A stretch of DNA of 64,000 nt from JANXUR01 sp038229415 (GTDB lineage Bacteria > Acidobacteriota > Terriglobia > Terriglobales > Acidobacteriaceae), in contig JBBROM010000007.1 in NCBI GenBank assembly GCA_038229415.1, forward strand, positions 62,001-126,000, given 5' to 3'. Below, in pieces: positions 45,626 through 54,168 of this stretch; the first letter of the stretch is position 1, and each line of letters starts with the position of its first letter. Under the pieces are notes generated by a model. The model was not told where the DNA came from. It ran no database searches and worked only from the letters and a program-made list of their open reading frames with translations. The position numbers and the translations under genes are program-made.

Positions 45626-46714
45626 ATGACGGCTTCGAACTCTACGCACTCGCCAAATCCGTTCGCTTCCGACGCAGCCTCGCGCGCACTGCGCGTCGTT
45701 GCCATCGGTGGGGGCACCGGGCTTTCCACCCTGCTACGCGGACTCAAGCGTCACGTGCGCCGCCCCGGTGAGCCGTTGCCCGCCAACGGCTTCCCCCACA
45801 TCAGCGACCTCAGCGCGGTCGTCACCGTCACTGACGACGGCGGATCTTCCGGCCGCCTACGCAAAGAGTTCAACATCCTGCCGCCCGGCGACATCCGCAA
45901 CTGCATCGTCGCCCTCAGCGAAGAGGAAAAGCTCATCTCGCGCCTGTTCCAGCATCGCTTTACGGCAGGATCCGGCTCCGGCCTCGAAGGCCACAGCTTC
46001 GGCAATCTTTTTCTCACCGCGCTCACCGCCGTGATGGGCGATTTCTGCGACGCCGTACGCGAGTCCTCCGCGATTCTGGCGACACGCGGGCACATCTTCC
46101 CTGCCACCACATCCGACGTCCAACTCGAAGCCGTGATGACCGACGGCACCATCGTGCGCGGCGAGACGAATATTACCGCCAGCAACGGACGCATCGCCGA
46201 ACTCCGCCTGCTGCCGCCCAACGCACGCCCCCTGACCCAAACGCTCGAAGCCATCGCGCAGGCTGACGTCATTACCATAGGCCCCGGCTCGCTCTTTACC
46301 AGCCTCGCGCCAAATCTGCTGGTGCAAGGAATTCCTGAAGCCATCGCCGCCTCGCCCGCCGTCAAGATTTACGTTTGTAATTTGATGACGCAGGCCAACG
46401 AAAGCCTCGGCCTCACCGCCGCCGACCACGTTCACACTCTGCAAAGCTACGGCAAAGGCCGCCTCTTTGACTTCGCCCTGGTAAACACCTCGCCGATTTC
46501 CAAAGAGACGCAAGAAAAATACGCCCGCGAAAATCAAGAGCCCATCACCGCCGACCTCGACGCGATCACTGAGCTAGGAGTAACTCCCGTGTCCGGCAAC
46601 TACGTGGAAGAGGCAGGGCTGGTCCGACATGCTGCGACGCAAGCTGCAAGCGACTTACTAGCGCTAGCCGACCGCGAGCTGGAGCGGCGGTTGCGCTTAG
46701 CGGTGAGTTCGTAG
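45626..46714 (+). CDS. yvcK: YvcK/CofD-like protein (UDP-GlcNAc-binding regulator)
   Basis: The 362-residue protein is of the CofD-like superfamily. The nucleotide-binding motif AIGGGTGLSTLLRGLK lies at about 26-41 and VTVTDDGGSSGRLR near 75, with GHSFGNLF and the DVITIGPGSLF strand later. In other bacteria YvcK binds UDP-GlcNAc and coordinates cell-wall precursor synthesis during gluconeogenic growth. Here glmU, which makes UDP-GlcNAc, lies about 1.6 kb downstream. The first 20 residues are Ser/Asn rich and poorly conserved. Confidence 0.88.
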   Translation: MTASNSTHSPNPFASDAASRALRVVAIGGGTGLSTLLRGLKRHVRRPGEPLPANGFPHISDLSAVVTVTDDGGSSGRLRKEFNILPPGDIRNCIVALSEEEKLISRLFQHRFTAGSGSGLEGHSFGNLFLTALTAVMGDFCDAVRESSAILATRGHIFPATTSDVQLEAVMTDGTIVRGETNITASNGRIAELRLLPPNARPLTQTLEAIAQADVITIGPGSLFTSLAPNLLVQGIPEAIAASPAVKIYVCNLMTQANESLGLTAADHVHTLQSYGKGRLFDFALVNTSPISKETQEKYARENQEPITADLDAITELGVTPVSGNYVEEAGLVRHAATQAASDLLALADRELERRLRLAVSS

Positions 46715-46765
46715 TTTTAGCTTTCGACGTATGTAGTACCGCTCTCACGCCCCGTCACTACCGCG

Positions 46766-46771
46766 TATAAT
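46766..46771 (+). promoter_or_regulatory. TATAAT box six bases before ATG 46778
   Basis: A perfect TATAAT places the transcription start at the ATG, so the message is probably leaderless. No Shine-Dalgarno is present and the -35 is weak. Confidence 0.55.
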
Positions 46772-46777
46772 CCGCCC

Positions 46778-47209
46778 ATGTGTTTCGCTCTCTTCATTGG
46801 AACAATCAAGCCTTTGCCACGCGTTCCTTGGTCGAAGGATGCTCCGGACGTTCACGTTGAAGGGTTGACCGACCACAACGTCATGGTCAAAGTGCATCTC
46901 TGTAGTCCCGAAGTGCAGTATGTCGGTTCTTCGGAAGGCTGCGGCTGCTCCTTCCGGTATTGGTCTGAAGAAACTGGGGAATCCAGTGAAGACCGTTCGG
47001 AACAGATCGCCTACAACGCCGAAACCCGTCGAAATCGCGAGTCACTCATCAGGATTCTACAGAATTCCGGGGAACAGGCAGTCAACCTGTACGGGGTTTG
47101 GGAGGGCGACTTCGACAAGGCACCAGAGTCCCGGCATAACGTCGGGCTGAACGATCTTCTTACTGCGGAACTCGAAGAGCGCGGCTGCTACCACGTCAAA
47201 ATTTCTTAG
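46778..47209 (+). CDS. Conserved hypothetical protein (MCFALFIGT type)
   Basis: The 143-residue protein starts MCFALFIGT and has GCGCSF near residue 55, a form seen in scattered uncharacterised bacterial proteins. No signal peptide is evident. The C-terminal half contains RRNRESLIRIL and LYGVWEGDFDKAPE. The function is unknown. The start is supported by the -10 box six bases upstream. It lies between yvcK and a repeat-rich region. Confidence 0.7.
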   Translation: MCFALFIGTIKPLPRVPWSKDAPDVHVEGLTDHNVMVKVHLCSPEVQYVGSSEGCGCSFRYWSEETGESSEDRSEQIAYNAETRRNRESLIRILQNSGEQAVNLYGVWEGDFDKAPESRHNVGLNDLLTAELEERGCYHVKIS

Positions 47210-47394
47210 GCCGGGTGCCCTATCCTTCACGATTCGAAGGGTGGGATGACAGCTGTTACTCGGTCAAGCCTTCTTCTTCGTTTTCGCTTTCGCGACGGCC
47301 GGGTGCCCCATCCTTCGCGACTTTCAAAGGGTGGCCTGAGGGGTGCTCGCCGCATCACGATTTCTTCTTAGCTTTCGCCTTCGCCACGCCCTTG
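47209..47394. repeat. Tandem duplication with two REP-like copies at the 3' end of the DUF1801 gene
   Basis: GGCCGGGTGCCCTATCCTTC (47209) and GGCCGGGTGCCCCATCCTTC (47298) start two similar 40-bp elements ending in AAGGGTGG. Each is followed by a segment that reads, on the minus strand, as a Lys/Ala-rich tail (47363-47394 is the present end of DUF1801; 47266-47298 is a second, non-translated version). The unit is about 90 bp. Confidence 0.6.
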
Positions 47395-47870
47395 GCCTTC
47401 ACTTTCGCCTTCCCCGCCAATGCCAGCCCCGCTTCGTACTGCTTTATGTATTCCTTCGCGGGCACCCGCCGAATCGCCTCGCCGACCACGTCGAGCGCCA
47501 CATCATCCAGCTTCTTGAAGCGGATGCAGCTTCCGCCCATGTCGAGTTTCTTGCCCGTCTTGGCCCACGCCTCGCGGAACCAGTCCTTGCTCTCGCCCGG
47601 CCCGGCGTACAGGCACATCAAATAAAGCGCCATGTGATTCTTCTGCGACGCCACATTCGCAAACGGCACCGGCAGCTTCGGATTGCAGTGATATCCCGCC
47701 GGATACACCCGGTGCGGCACCACGTACCCGATCATGCCGTAGCTCATGCACTCCTCGTAATCGCCGTCGAGATTCTTGAGAATCACATCACGCACTGCCG
47801 AAATCGCCGTCCGCCGATCCTCGGGCAACTCGGCCAAGTATTCCTTCACAGTTTTCGCTTTGCTCTGCAT
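47355..47870 (-). CDS. DUF1801 domain protein
   Basis: The 171-residue protein has the DUF1801 (YdhG-like) pattern: TVKEYLAELPEDRRTAISAV near the start, CMSYGMIGYVVP, VPFANVASQKNHMALYLMCL and GSCIRFKKLDDV. The fold is small and helical/beta and its function is unknown. The tail (about 152-171) is Lys/Ala-rich, and a second tail-like sequence lies beyond its stop within a tandem duplication, so the C-terminus has likely changed recently. It faces glmU across a repeat-rich gap. Confidence 0.82.
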   Translation of the reverse strand: MQSKAKTVKEYLAELPEDRRTAISAVRDVILKNLDGDYEECMSYGMIGYVVPHRVYPAGYHCNPKLPVPFANVASQKNHMALYLMCLYAGPGESKDWFREAWAKTGKKLDMGGSCIRFKKLDDVALDVVGEAIRRVPAKEYIKQYEAGLALAGKAKVKAKGVAKAKAKKKS

Positions 47871-47920
47871 GCCGGAGAGACTATCACGAAATGGATCATT
47901 CGGCGTGTCATCCTGAGCGT

Positions 47921-48155
47921 AGGTAGTGGGTCAATTTGAAAGTCAACCTCTTAAGAGTGTCATCTTGAGCGCAACCGGGAGAAGCCCGCCCAGCGGGATT
48001 CTCCCGGTGAAGTCGAAAGACCCCTACCCATCTCGCGCCACCCGCCTGGCTTGGATATCTCGCCCCGAATCCGTACATGGGAACGCCAAACGCTAGCACG
48101 ATTGCCGAAAACCACTCGACGGTGGAGTTGCGTGCTTCAAACTGACCCACCACCT
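47921..48155. mobile_element. MITE-like element with 20-bp terminal inverted repeats and target duplication
   Basis: AGGTAGTGGGTCAATTTGAA (47921-47940) and the complement of 48136-48155 agree at 18 of 20 positions. GAGCGT flanks both ends directly (47915-47920 and 48156-48161; the match extends to CCTGAGCGT, whose last copy shares CCT with the right arm). The 235-bp interior has no transposase and carries its own copy of the GTGTCATCTTGAGCG hairpin repeat (47957-48029). It appears to be a non-autonomous transposon sitting inside an older copy of the same repeat. Confidence 0.6.
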
Positions 48156-48224
48156 GAGCGTACCTGGACCTCGCCCCAGCGATCGAGGCTGGAACTGCGA
48201 GAGACGTGGGTCATGCCAGCAGCG

Positions 48225-48289
48225 TAGGGGTCCTTCGACTGCGCCAAGAGATTCGCTTCGCGAGTCTCTTGGCTAGCTCAGCATGACAC
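48225..48289 (-). repeat. Hairpin repeat of the GTGTCATCCTGAGCG family, inverted copy
   Basis: Read on the minus strand it starts GTGTCATGCTGAGC and ends GTCGAAGGACCCCTA, with an internal hairpin CCAAGAGA/TCTCTTGG. The plus-strand copy at 47957-48029 has the same ends and a different hairpin, ACCGGGAGAA/TTCTCCCGGT. The pair is REPIN-like: conserved ends, variable stem. Confidence 0.6.
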
Positions 48290-48323
48290 GCTAAATTGGC
48301 ATGAAAACGGTATATTGAGGAAC

Positions 48324-49760
48324 GTGACCTCATCTGCCAATCGCAAACTCGCTGTGCTCATCCTCGCCGCTGGCAAGGGCACGCGCCTCAAGTCCAAGCA
48401 TCCTAAGGTGCTGTTTGAAGTCGGCGGCAAGCCCATGCTGGCACACGTGGTGGCTGCAGCCCGCGCCCTCGCCGAGCCTGCGGACATCTTCGCCGTGATC
48501 GGCCATGAAGCCGAGCGCGTTCGCGCCGCCATGCAGTCCACTGGCATCGGCTATGTTCTGCAAGCCGAGCAGCACGGCACCGGACACGCCATCATCGTCG
48601 CTCGCGAAACTCTCGCTGCCTATGACGAAGTCATCGTGCTTGTTGGCGACGCGCCCTTGCTGCAATCCAGCACTCTGCGCACCCTCTACGAATTCCACCA
48701 ACAACAATCCGCAGCGATGACGATACTCACCGCCGACCTCGCCAACCCATTCGGCTACGGTCGCGTCTTCCGCACCGCACTTGATTCTGCCGAAGTCACC
48801 GCCATCGTCGAGCAGAAAGACCTCGCGTCAAGCGAAATCGCGCACCGCTTTGCCGAACAAAGCGGCGACAATCACGAAATCAACTCCGCGATGTACGTCT
48901 TCCGCATCGCGCCGCTGCTCGCGCATCTCAATTCCCTTTCCACTGCCAACGCGCAGGGCGAATACTACCTCACCGACATGGCCAAACTTCTGCGCGCGGC
49001 GGGCGAGCGCGTCGTAGCCTTCAAGCATTCCGACGTCAACGAACTCCTAGGCGGCAACACTCGCGCTGAGCTTGCCGACCTCGACCGCAAGATGCGCGCC
49101 CGCAAGTGCGCCGACCTGATGCGCGACGGCGTCACCATTCAGTTCCCCGACACTTGCGTGATTGACGCCGACGTAATCATCGCGCCCGACACTACCATCG
49201 AACCCTACGTACAGTTGCTCGGCAACACGCGAATAGGCAGCGACTGTCGCATTCGCTCCTACTCGGTTATTAAAAATGCAGACATCGCCGACAATGTGTT
49301 GATCCGCAACGGCAGCATCATCGAAGAGGCGCGCATCGGCGTGGGTGCGCGAATTGGCCCTTACTCGCATCTGCGCCCAGGCAGTGACATCGGCCCCGGC
49401 GCGCACATCGGCAACTTTGTGGAGACCAAGAAGACACGCGTAGGCAAAGGATCGAAGGCCAACCATCTTGCCTATCTAGGCGACACCGTGATCGGCGAAG
49501 GCGTGAACATCGGAGCAGGCACCATTACTTGTAACTACGATGGTGTCCACAAGCACACCACCACCATCGAGGACGGTGCCTTCATCGGCAGCAACAATAC
49601 TTTGGTAGCGCCACTAACTATCGGCCCTCGCGCTTACACGGCGGCAGGCTCCAGTATCACGCAAGACGTTCCCGAAGACGCACTCGCGCTGGGACGCGCC
49701 AAGCAGGAGACCAAGCCAGGCTGGGTGAAAAAGCGGCGCGAAAAATCCGCCAAGCCGTAG
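48324..49760 (+). CDS. glmU: Bifunctional GlmU (GlcNAc-1-P uridyltransferase / GlcN-1-P acetyltransferase)
   Basis: GlmU acetylates glucosamine-1-phosphate and then makes UDP-GlcNAc, the precursor of peptidoglycan and LPS. The 478-residue protein has the uridyltransferase motif LILAAGKGTRLKSKHPKVL (about 12-30), QHGTGHA and LVGDAPLL, followed from about 255 by a left-handed beta-helix of hexapeptide repeats with VETKKTRVGKGSKANHLAYL in two parts near 355. The start is GTG 48324: TATATT at 48311-48316 lies seven bases upstream, so it may be leaderless; TTG 48315 lies within that box. A Lys/Arg tail ends the protein. Confidence 0.94.
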   Translation: MTSSANRKLAVLILAAGKGTRLKSKHPKVLFEVGGKPMLAHVVAAARALAEPADIFAVIGHEAERVRAAMQSTGIGYVLQAEQHGTGHAIIVARETLAAYDEVIVLVGDAPLLQSSTLRTLYEFHQQQSAAMTILTADLANPFGYGRVFRTALDSAEVTAIVEQKDLASSEIAHRFAEQSGDNHEINSAMYVFRIAPLLAHLNSLSTANAQGEYYLTDMAKLLRAAGERVVAFKHSDVNELLGGNTRAELADLDRKMRARKCADLMRDGVTIQFPDTCVIDADVIIAPDTTIEPYVQLLGNTRIGSDCRIRSYSVIKNADIADNVLIRNGSIIEEARIGVGARIGPYSHLRPGSDIGPGAHIGNFVETKKTRVGKGSKANHLAYLGDTVIGEGVNIGAGTITCNYDGVHKHTTTIEDGAFIGSNNTLVAPLTIGPRAYTAAGSSITQDVPEDALALGRAKQETKPGWVKKRREKSAKP

Positions 49761-49790
49761 CTCAAACTAACTCGGTGCCAACAAAAAGAT

Positions 49791-49812
49791 AAGGGCAGCC
49801 CAAGCTGCCCTT
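49791..49812. terminator. Bidirectional terminator after glmU
   Basis: AAGGGCAGC (49791-49799) and GCTGCCCTT (49804-49812) form a perfect 9-bp stem with a CCAA loop. On the minus strand TATCTTTTTG follows; on the plus strand the T-run is short. Confidence 0.75.
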
Positions 49813-49834
49813 TCACTCCAATTACTCTTCCGCG

Positions 49835-51250
49835 TTACGGTCTGAACCACGGTGTATATGCTGACGTCTCAAAGAACGGATATAGCAGCATTTGTGTGAT
49901 TTTGTTGGCGCCCTGTGTGTTCGGATGCTGATGATCGGTAGTGAGGTAATCACCCACTACCCACGTAAGGCCATCCGTAACACGCGGATTGGTTCCGTTC
50001 GCCCAGAAGTAAGGCCCCCACGCGATCCAAGGAGCTGTACCGTCTTTGTAGTTCAGATTACCAGCAACTTGATCCACGGTTCCGTTGCGAATCTGGTCAA
50101 TCTGCGCTTGGATCGCAAATTTGGATGAGAACGAGTTCTCGTACGCAAACGGCTCCGGACTTCCCGAAATCAGAATGTAGCCTGCGTAGATGCGTCCAGC
50201 CAAGAACACCTGTTTCAGGTTGGGATATCGCACTCGCATCGCTCGCATAATCTGACCGATTTCCTGCTCGAAATACATAGCTGAAGTTTTGTTAGCAACG
50301 CTGTTAACGCAGCCCGACAACGTGATATCACATAGCGGAATCAAGCCGGAACCTACAGGGTTAGGATCGGTGTCCTTGAACCAGATCACCTGTACCTGCT
50401 TTTCGGTCACGCAAGGATTGGCAGGAGTTCCGCAGCCGCTCGGTGCTCCGGGAGCTGTGGTCGCAGTAGCCAGAACTTCGTCGCGCACCCGGTCGTACTG
50501 GTTCTGCGTCGACTTGCTAGGGTTGATCGTGCATAGCTGAAGAGGTGTTTTGAATGGATCAATCCAGTCGCACGGCTGTGCGCCCCCCATGGCACCATCG
50601 AGCACAGCCATCTTGGGGTTGAGGTTGAGATTCGACGTCGTGGCCAGGTAATTTACGAAATTGCTGAACTCAATATGAGTGTTCGATAAGCCAATGGAAA
50701 TAAACGCAATTGTACCGGTTGAGCTGGGGTTGCCATTCTGGTCGAGTGGCTGAATTGCCGCGCCCCGCGCAATGCCTTCCGCGTCATGACCCACAGGAGC
50801 GGTATTCGAGCTGTTCTCGTAAAGGTTGCCAGAATATCCGCGATAGGTTTCGCCCGCTTTCATATCAATCAGGGGCACATCGGTTATCGGCAGCGTATAG
50901 CCAACCGACATCGAAACCGTCTTCGACAAGCCCCCGTACGACGCGGTGAAGTCCACCACACCCGTCTTCAATCCCGTGACCAAACCTGTAGAAGAAATAG
51001 TCGCGATCGTTGGGTCGGCGATGCTCCATGCAGTTTGGGTGGTCACATCAGCCGTGCTACCGTCACTCATCGTTGCGGTATTCCCCAGCTGCACCGTCGC
51101 ATGCAGATAGGCAAATGCACCGTTCGGCGAGAGCGTCAGCATGGTCACATTGCCACCCGATGTAATTGGCGCGGACGAACTCCCGCCGCCACATGCCAAC
51201 AATCCGCCAAAAACCATCGCCGCGATCGCGGCAAACCAAGCTGATCTCAT
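49835..51250 (-). CDS. Lipoprotein with BIG2 domain and SGNH-like esterase domain
   Basis: The 471-residue protein has a lipobox ending LLAC (Cys20), so it should be a lipid-anchored envelope protein. A bacterial Ig-like group 2 domain lies at about 34-116 (SIADPTIATISSTGLVTGLK). The rest resembles the SGNH hydrolase layout: Ser189 in ISIGLSNTHIEF and an Asp439-x-x-His442 pair in TTDHQHPNTQGANKI. I infer an esterase of unknown substrate; the Gly and Asn blocks are less clear. GGAAAGGG precedes ATG 51250. It converges on glmU. Confidence 0.72.
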   Translation of the reverse strand: MRSAWFAAIAAMVFGGLLACGGGSSSAPITSGGNVTMLTLSPNGAFAYLHATVQLGNTATMSDGSTADVTTQTAWSIADPTIATISSTGLVTGLKTGVVDFTASYGGLSKTVSMSVGYTLPITDVPLIDMKAGETYRGYSGNLYENSSNTAPVGHDAEGIARGAAIQPLDQNGNPSSTGTIAFISIGLSNTHIEFSNFVNYLATTSNLNLNPKMAVLDGAMGGAQPCDWIDPFKTPLQLCTINPSKSTQNQYDRVRDEVLATATTAPGAPSGCGTPANPCVTEKQVQVIWFKDTDPNPVGSGLIPLCDITLSGCVNSVANKTSAMYFEQEIGQIMRAMRVRYPNLKQVFLAGRIYAGYILISGSPEPFAYENSFSSKFAIQAQIDQIRNGTVDQVAGNLNYKDGTAPWIAWGPYFWANGTNPRVTDGLTWVVGDYLTTDHQHPNTQGANKITQMLLYPFFETSAYTPWFRP

Positions 51251-51426
51251 ATCTGAAAACCCTTTCCTTACGCACGGGGACTCGCTGCTTGATAGGCTTA
51301 ACCCAAATTCCTGCCTTATGTTGCGCCTATCAGGCACAATCGAACTTCTGATTCGAGCATTGCTCAAAGAGCCGGACGGTCCGCCCGCTTTCGCTCACCT
51401 GCGGCCCCAGAGTATCCTAAATGCTT

Positions 51427-52920
51427 ATGCGCAATCTTATTGAGTGTGTCCCTAATTTCTCCGAAGGTCGCAATCCCGCTGTCATCCAAGCCATTCTTGC
51501 AGCCATGAAAATGGACGGCGTCTACCTCCTCGGCCAGGAGTCGGACTCCGACCATAACCGCTGCGTCGTCACGCTGGTGGGCGAGCGTGCGCCGCTACAG
51601 GAAGCCGTCATCCGGGGCATCGGCAAGGCTGCCGAACTCATTGACCTCAACGTCCATACCGGAGCCCATCCCCGCATGGGTGCGACCGATGTCGTGCCAT
51701 TTATCCCCATAGAAGGCGTGACCATTGAAGACTGCGTGGCTGTTGCCAAGCATGTTGGCGCAGAGGTGTGGAATCGCTTTAAGGTTCCCGTGTATCTCTA
51801 TGAAGCAGCAGCCACTTCACCGGAACGCATTGGTCTGGAAAATATCCGCCGCGGTCAGTTTGAAGGTCTTCGTGAAGCCGTCAAAACAGACCCCGCTCGG
51901 CGTCCTGATTTCGGCGGCCCCGAGCTGCATGCCTCCGCCGGAGCGACCGTCGTCGGTGCCCGCAAGCCCCTCATCGCCTTCAACGTCTTTCTAAACACCA
52001 CCGACGTAGACGTCGCGAAGAAAATTGCCAAAGCCGTTCGTTTTTCCACAGGCGGATTGCGCTTCGTCAAAGGTGCGGGCTTCTCAGTGCGCGGCCTCGC
52101 CCAGGTTTCCATGAATCTCACCGACTACGAGCAGACTTCGGTCGCCCGCGTGTTCGAGTTCGTGAAGCGTGAAGCTGCCCGTTATGGAGTCGGCGTGCTC
52201 AGTTCAGAGATCGTCGGCCTCATCCCTAAGCGTGCTTTGGAAGATGCCGCCGAGTGGTTCCTGCAGGTGGAAAACTTCGATTCAAGCATGATTCTGGAAA
52301 ATCGTATGGCTGCGGTGATGAGCGGCAAGATGGCCGTCGGCGGATTGCAGGCAGGCATCGCTCCGTTCATCGAACAACTCGCCGCTCCCACAGCTACCCC
52401 TGGCGGAGGCAGCGCCGCCGCCGCCGCCGGAGCCATAGCCGCCGCTCTCGGACACATGGTTGCCAGCATGTCGCGCGGCAAGAAGGCCTATTTGCAGCAT
52501 GAAGCCGCACTGACTGCTGCGATCACCCAGCTTTCGTCCTTGAAGCAAGAGTTGCAAAATGCAGTTGATTCCGACGCCGAATCGTTCAACGTGGTGATGA
52601 AGGCGTTTAAGGCGCAACGCGAAGCTGACTCAGCCGACACCAACGCAGTCGCAAGCGCCGAGGCCGCCGTCACCGACGCGATGAAGGGCGCGACCTTGGT
52701 TCCTTTAAGCGTGGCCGAAGCCGCACACGACGTTGGCAGCATCATCGCCAGCCTCAATCCCATCACCAACCCGCGCGCCAGTTCCGACCTAGTTGTAGGC
52801 CACCTGCTGGCTGAGGCGGCAAAGAAAGGCGCACTCGCAAACGTCGAGATCAATCTCGCAGAGATCAAAGATGCTGCATTCATGGCAGATGTCTGCGCTA
52901 GAGTAAATCGGCTGACTTAA
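51427..52920 (+). CDS. ftcD: Glutamate formimidoyltransferase / formimidoyl-THF cyclodeaminase
   Basis: The 497-residue fusion transfers the formimino group of formiminoglutamate to tetrahydrofolate and then deaminates it, the last part of histidine breakdown. The N-terminal transferase (about 1-290) begins MRNLIECVPNFSEGR and includes DLNVHTGAHPRMGATDVVPF in the active site. The cyclodeaminase domain (about 305-497) has APTATPGGGSAAAAAGAIAA. ATG 51427 agrees with the family N-terminus; ATG 51421 is two codons earlier. TATCCT at 51413-51418 may be a -10, giving a leaderless or near-leaderless message. No hut genes adjoin it. Confidence 0.93.
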   Translation: MRNLIECVPNFSEGRNPAVIQAILAAMKMDGVYLLGQESDSDHNRCVVTLVGERAPLQEAVIRGIGKAAELIDLNVHTGAHPRMGATDVVPFIPIEGVTIEDCVAVAKHVGAEVWNRFKVPVYLYEAAATSPERIGLENIRRGQFEGLREAVKTDPARRPDFGGPELHASAGATVVGARKPLIAFNVFLNTTDVDVAKKIAKAVRFSTGGLRFVKGAGFSVRGLAQVSMNLTDYEQTSVARVFEFVKREAARYGVGVLSSEIVGLIPKRALEDAAEWFLQVENFDSSMILENRMAAVMSGKMAVGGLQAGIAPFIEQLAAPTATPGGGSAAAAAGAIAAALGHMVASMSRGKKAYLQHEAALTAAITQLSSLKQELQNAVDSDAESFNVVMKAFKAQREADSADTNAVASAEAAVTDAMKGATLVPLSVAEAAHDVGSIIASLNPITNPRASSDLVVGHLLAEAAKKGALANVEINLAEIKDAAFMADVCARVNRLT

Positions 52921-53096
52921 TCCCGGTGGGCCGATGCGCTTTCTCTGGTTCGTGCGTCTAAACATCATGGGAGTGAATGGCAGCTTAAGCAGGCTCCGCC
53001 CGAAGTTCCTTGCGAAACCTCGGTTCACCGCATCTAATAGAGTTAAACCGGGTTCAATCATTTGGACCTGCCAAAATACTTTGGAGACTTTTTGCA

Positions 53097-54092
53097 ATGA
53101 ATAAAACTTTTTTCTCTGGAATTGCGCGGCTCACCACTTCGTCTGTTGTTCTACTAGCCATGTCAGCGATTTCCGCCTCTGCCCTGCCCCTTGGCACCTC
53201 CACGCGTACCGTCGTCCCTGGCGACGTGCAGCAGATCATCAGTGTGGACTACCGCTCGCTGCGTGATTCCGAAACAGCCCAAGCGCTTAAGAAGCAGGTG
53301 CTGCCCGATTCGCTCAAGCAGTTCGAGACGGCGCTCAAGGGCATCGGCATCGTCCCCGAACGCGACACCGAGCAGCTCATCTTCGTCTCCTTCCGCTCTG
53401 AAAAGGAAGTGAAGCAGGCCAACGGCCGCATCCAGAAGGTGAAGGGCCAGCACGTGGTGGGCATTGCGATCGGCCAGTTCGAGCCCAAGCTTGTGCTCAA
53501 GAAGTTCCAGTTGCGCAAGGTGCAGCCCACGAAATATCGTGACGCCAGCCTGTGGCCCATGAACGCCATGCAGATGACCTTCCTCGACAACGGAACCCTG
53601 GTGTTCGGCGACCCATCCGCAATTCGCGCCGCGCTCGACGTTCGCGATGGCCAAGCTTCCAGCCTCGACACTAACTCGCAGATCACCGACCTGATTTCCA
53701 ACGTCGAAAGCGGTGCGGTGTGGAGTGTGCTTGACCAGGAAGGCACCCAGAACATGATGCATTCCGCACTGGGGCAAGCTTCTGGCTTGGCAGACTTCGA
53801 CTCGGTGAAAAAGCGCATTCTGGGCTCGGCCTACACCATGAACTTCCAGAACGGCGTAGACTTCAACCTCGGCGTAAAAACCTCGGACAACTTCTCGGCT
53901 GGCGTGCTCTCTGGATTGGTAAAGGCAGGATTGATCTACAAAAAACTGAACGGCTCACCCGCCGAAAATCAGGCTTTGGAAGGCATCACCTCGGAGTCCG
54001 ATGCTTCTGACTTCCGTCTCAAGTTCCACTCGGACGAAAAAAAGTTTCAAGCTCTGATGCACACCGAACTCTTCGCTGCGGTCTCACATTAA
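53097..54092 (+). CDS. Secreted protein of unknown function
   Basis: The 331-residue protein has a signal peptide (about 1-30, SSVVLLAMSAISASALPL) and a beta-rich mature region with VDYRSLRDSETAQALKKQVL near 50, LVFGDPSAIRAALDVRDG near 185 and regular alternating strands. I do not recognise a family, but the pattern of a signal peptide plus a DUF-sized periplasmic domain recurs in this group. GGAG precedes ATG 53097 by ten bases. A strong terminator follows. Confidence 0.68.
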   Translation: MNKTFFSGIARLTTSSVVLLAMSAISASALPLGTSTRTVVPGDVQQIISVDYRSLRDSETAQALKKQVLPDSLKQFETALKGIGIVPERDTEQLIFVSFRSEKEVKQANGRIQKVKGQHVVGIAIGQFEPKLVLKKFQLRKVQPTKYRDASLWPMNAMQMTFLDNGTLVFGDPSAIRAALDVRDGQASSLDTNSQITDLISNVESGAVWSVLDQEGTQNMMHSALGQASGLADFDSVKKRILGSAYTMNFQNGVDFNLGVKTSDNFSAGVLSGLVKAGLIYKKLNGSPAENQALEGITSESDASDFRLKFHSDEKKFQALMHTELFAAVSH

Positions 54093-54120
54093 GTAGCCGT
54101 TGTGAGCATTTCAAAATACG

Positions 54121-54147
54121 AAACGGGCACCCGCGGGTGCCCGTTTT
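54121..54147. terminator. Bidirectional terminator
   Basis: AAACGGGCACCC (54121-54132) and GGGTGCCCGTTT (54135-54146) pair perfectly over 12 bp with a two-base GC loop in the DNA (a few inner pairs will open). TTCTT follows on the plus strand, GTATTTTG on the minus strand. Confidence 0.8.
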
Positions 54148-54168
54148 CTTGCCTGGCGGTTTTGCAGT

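Noticed and set aside
47908..48153. An 81-codon minus-strand frame across the MITE-like element
   Set aside because: It reads through the repeat itself, and the end reads as the typical false peptide from that repeat, so it is not a gene.
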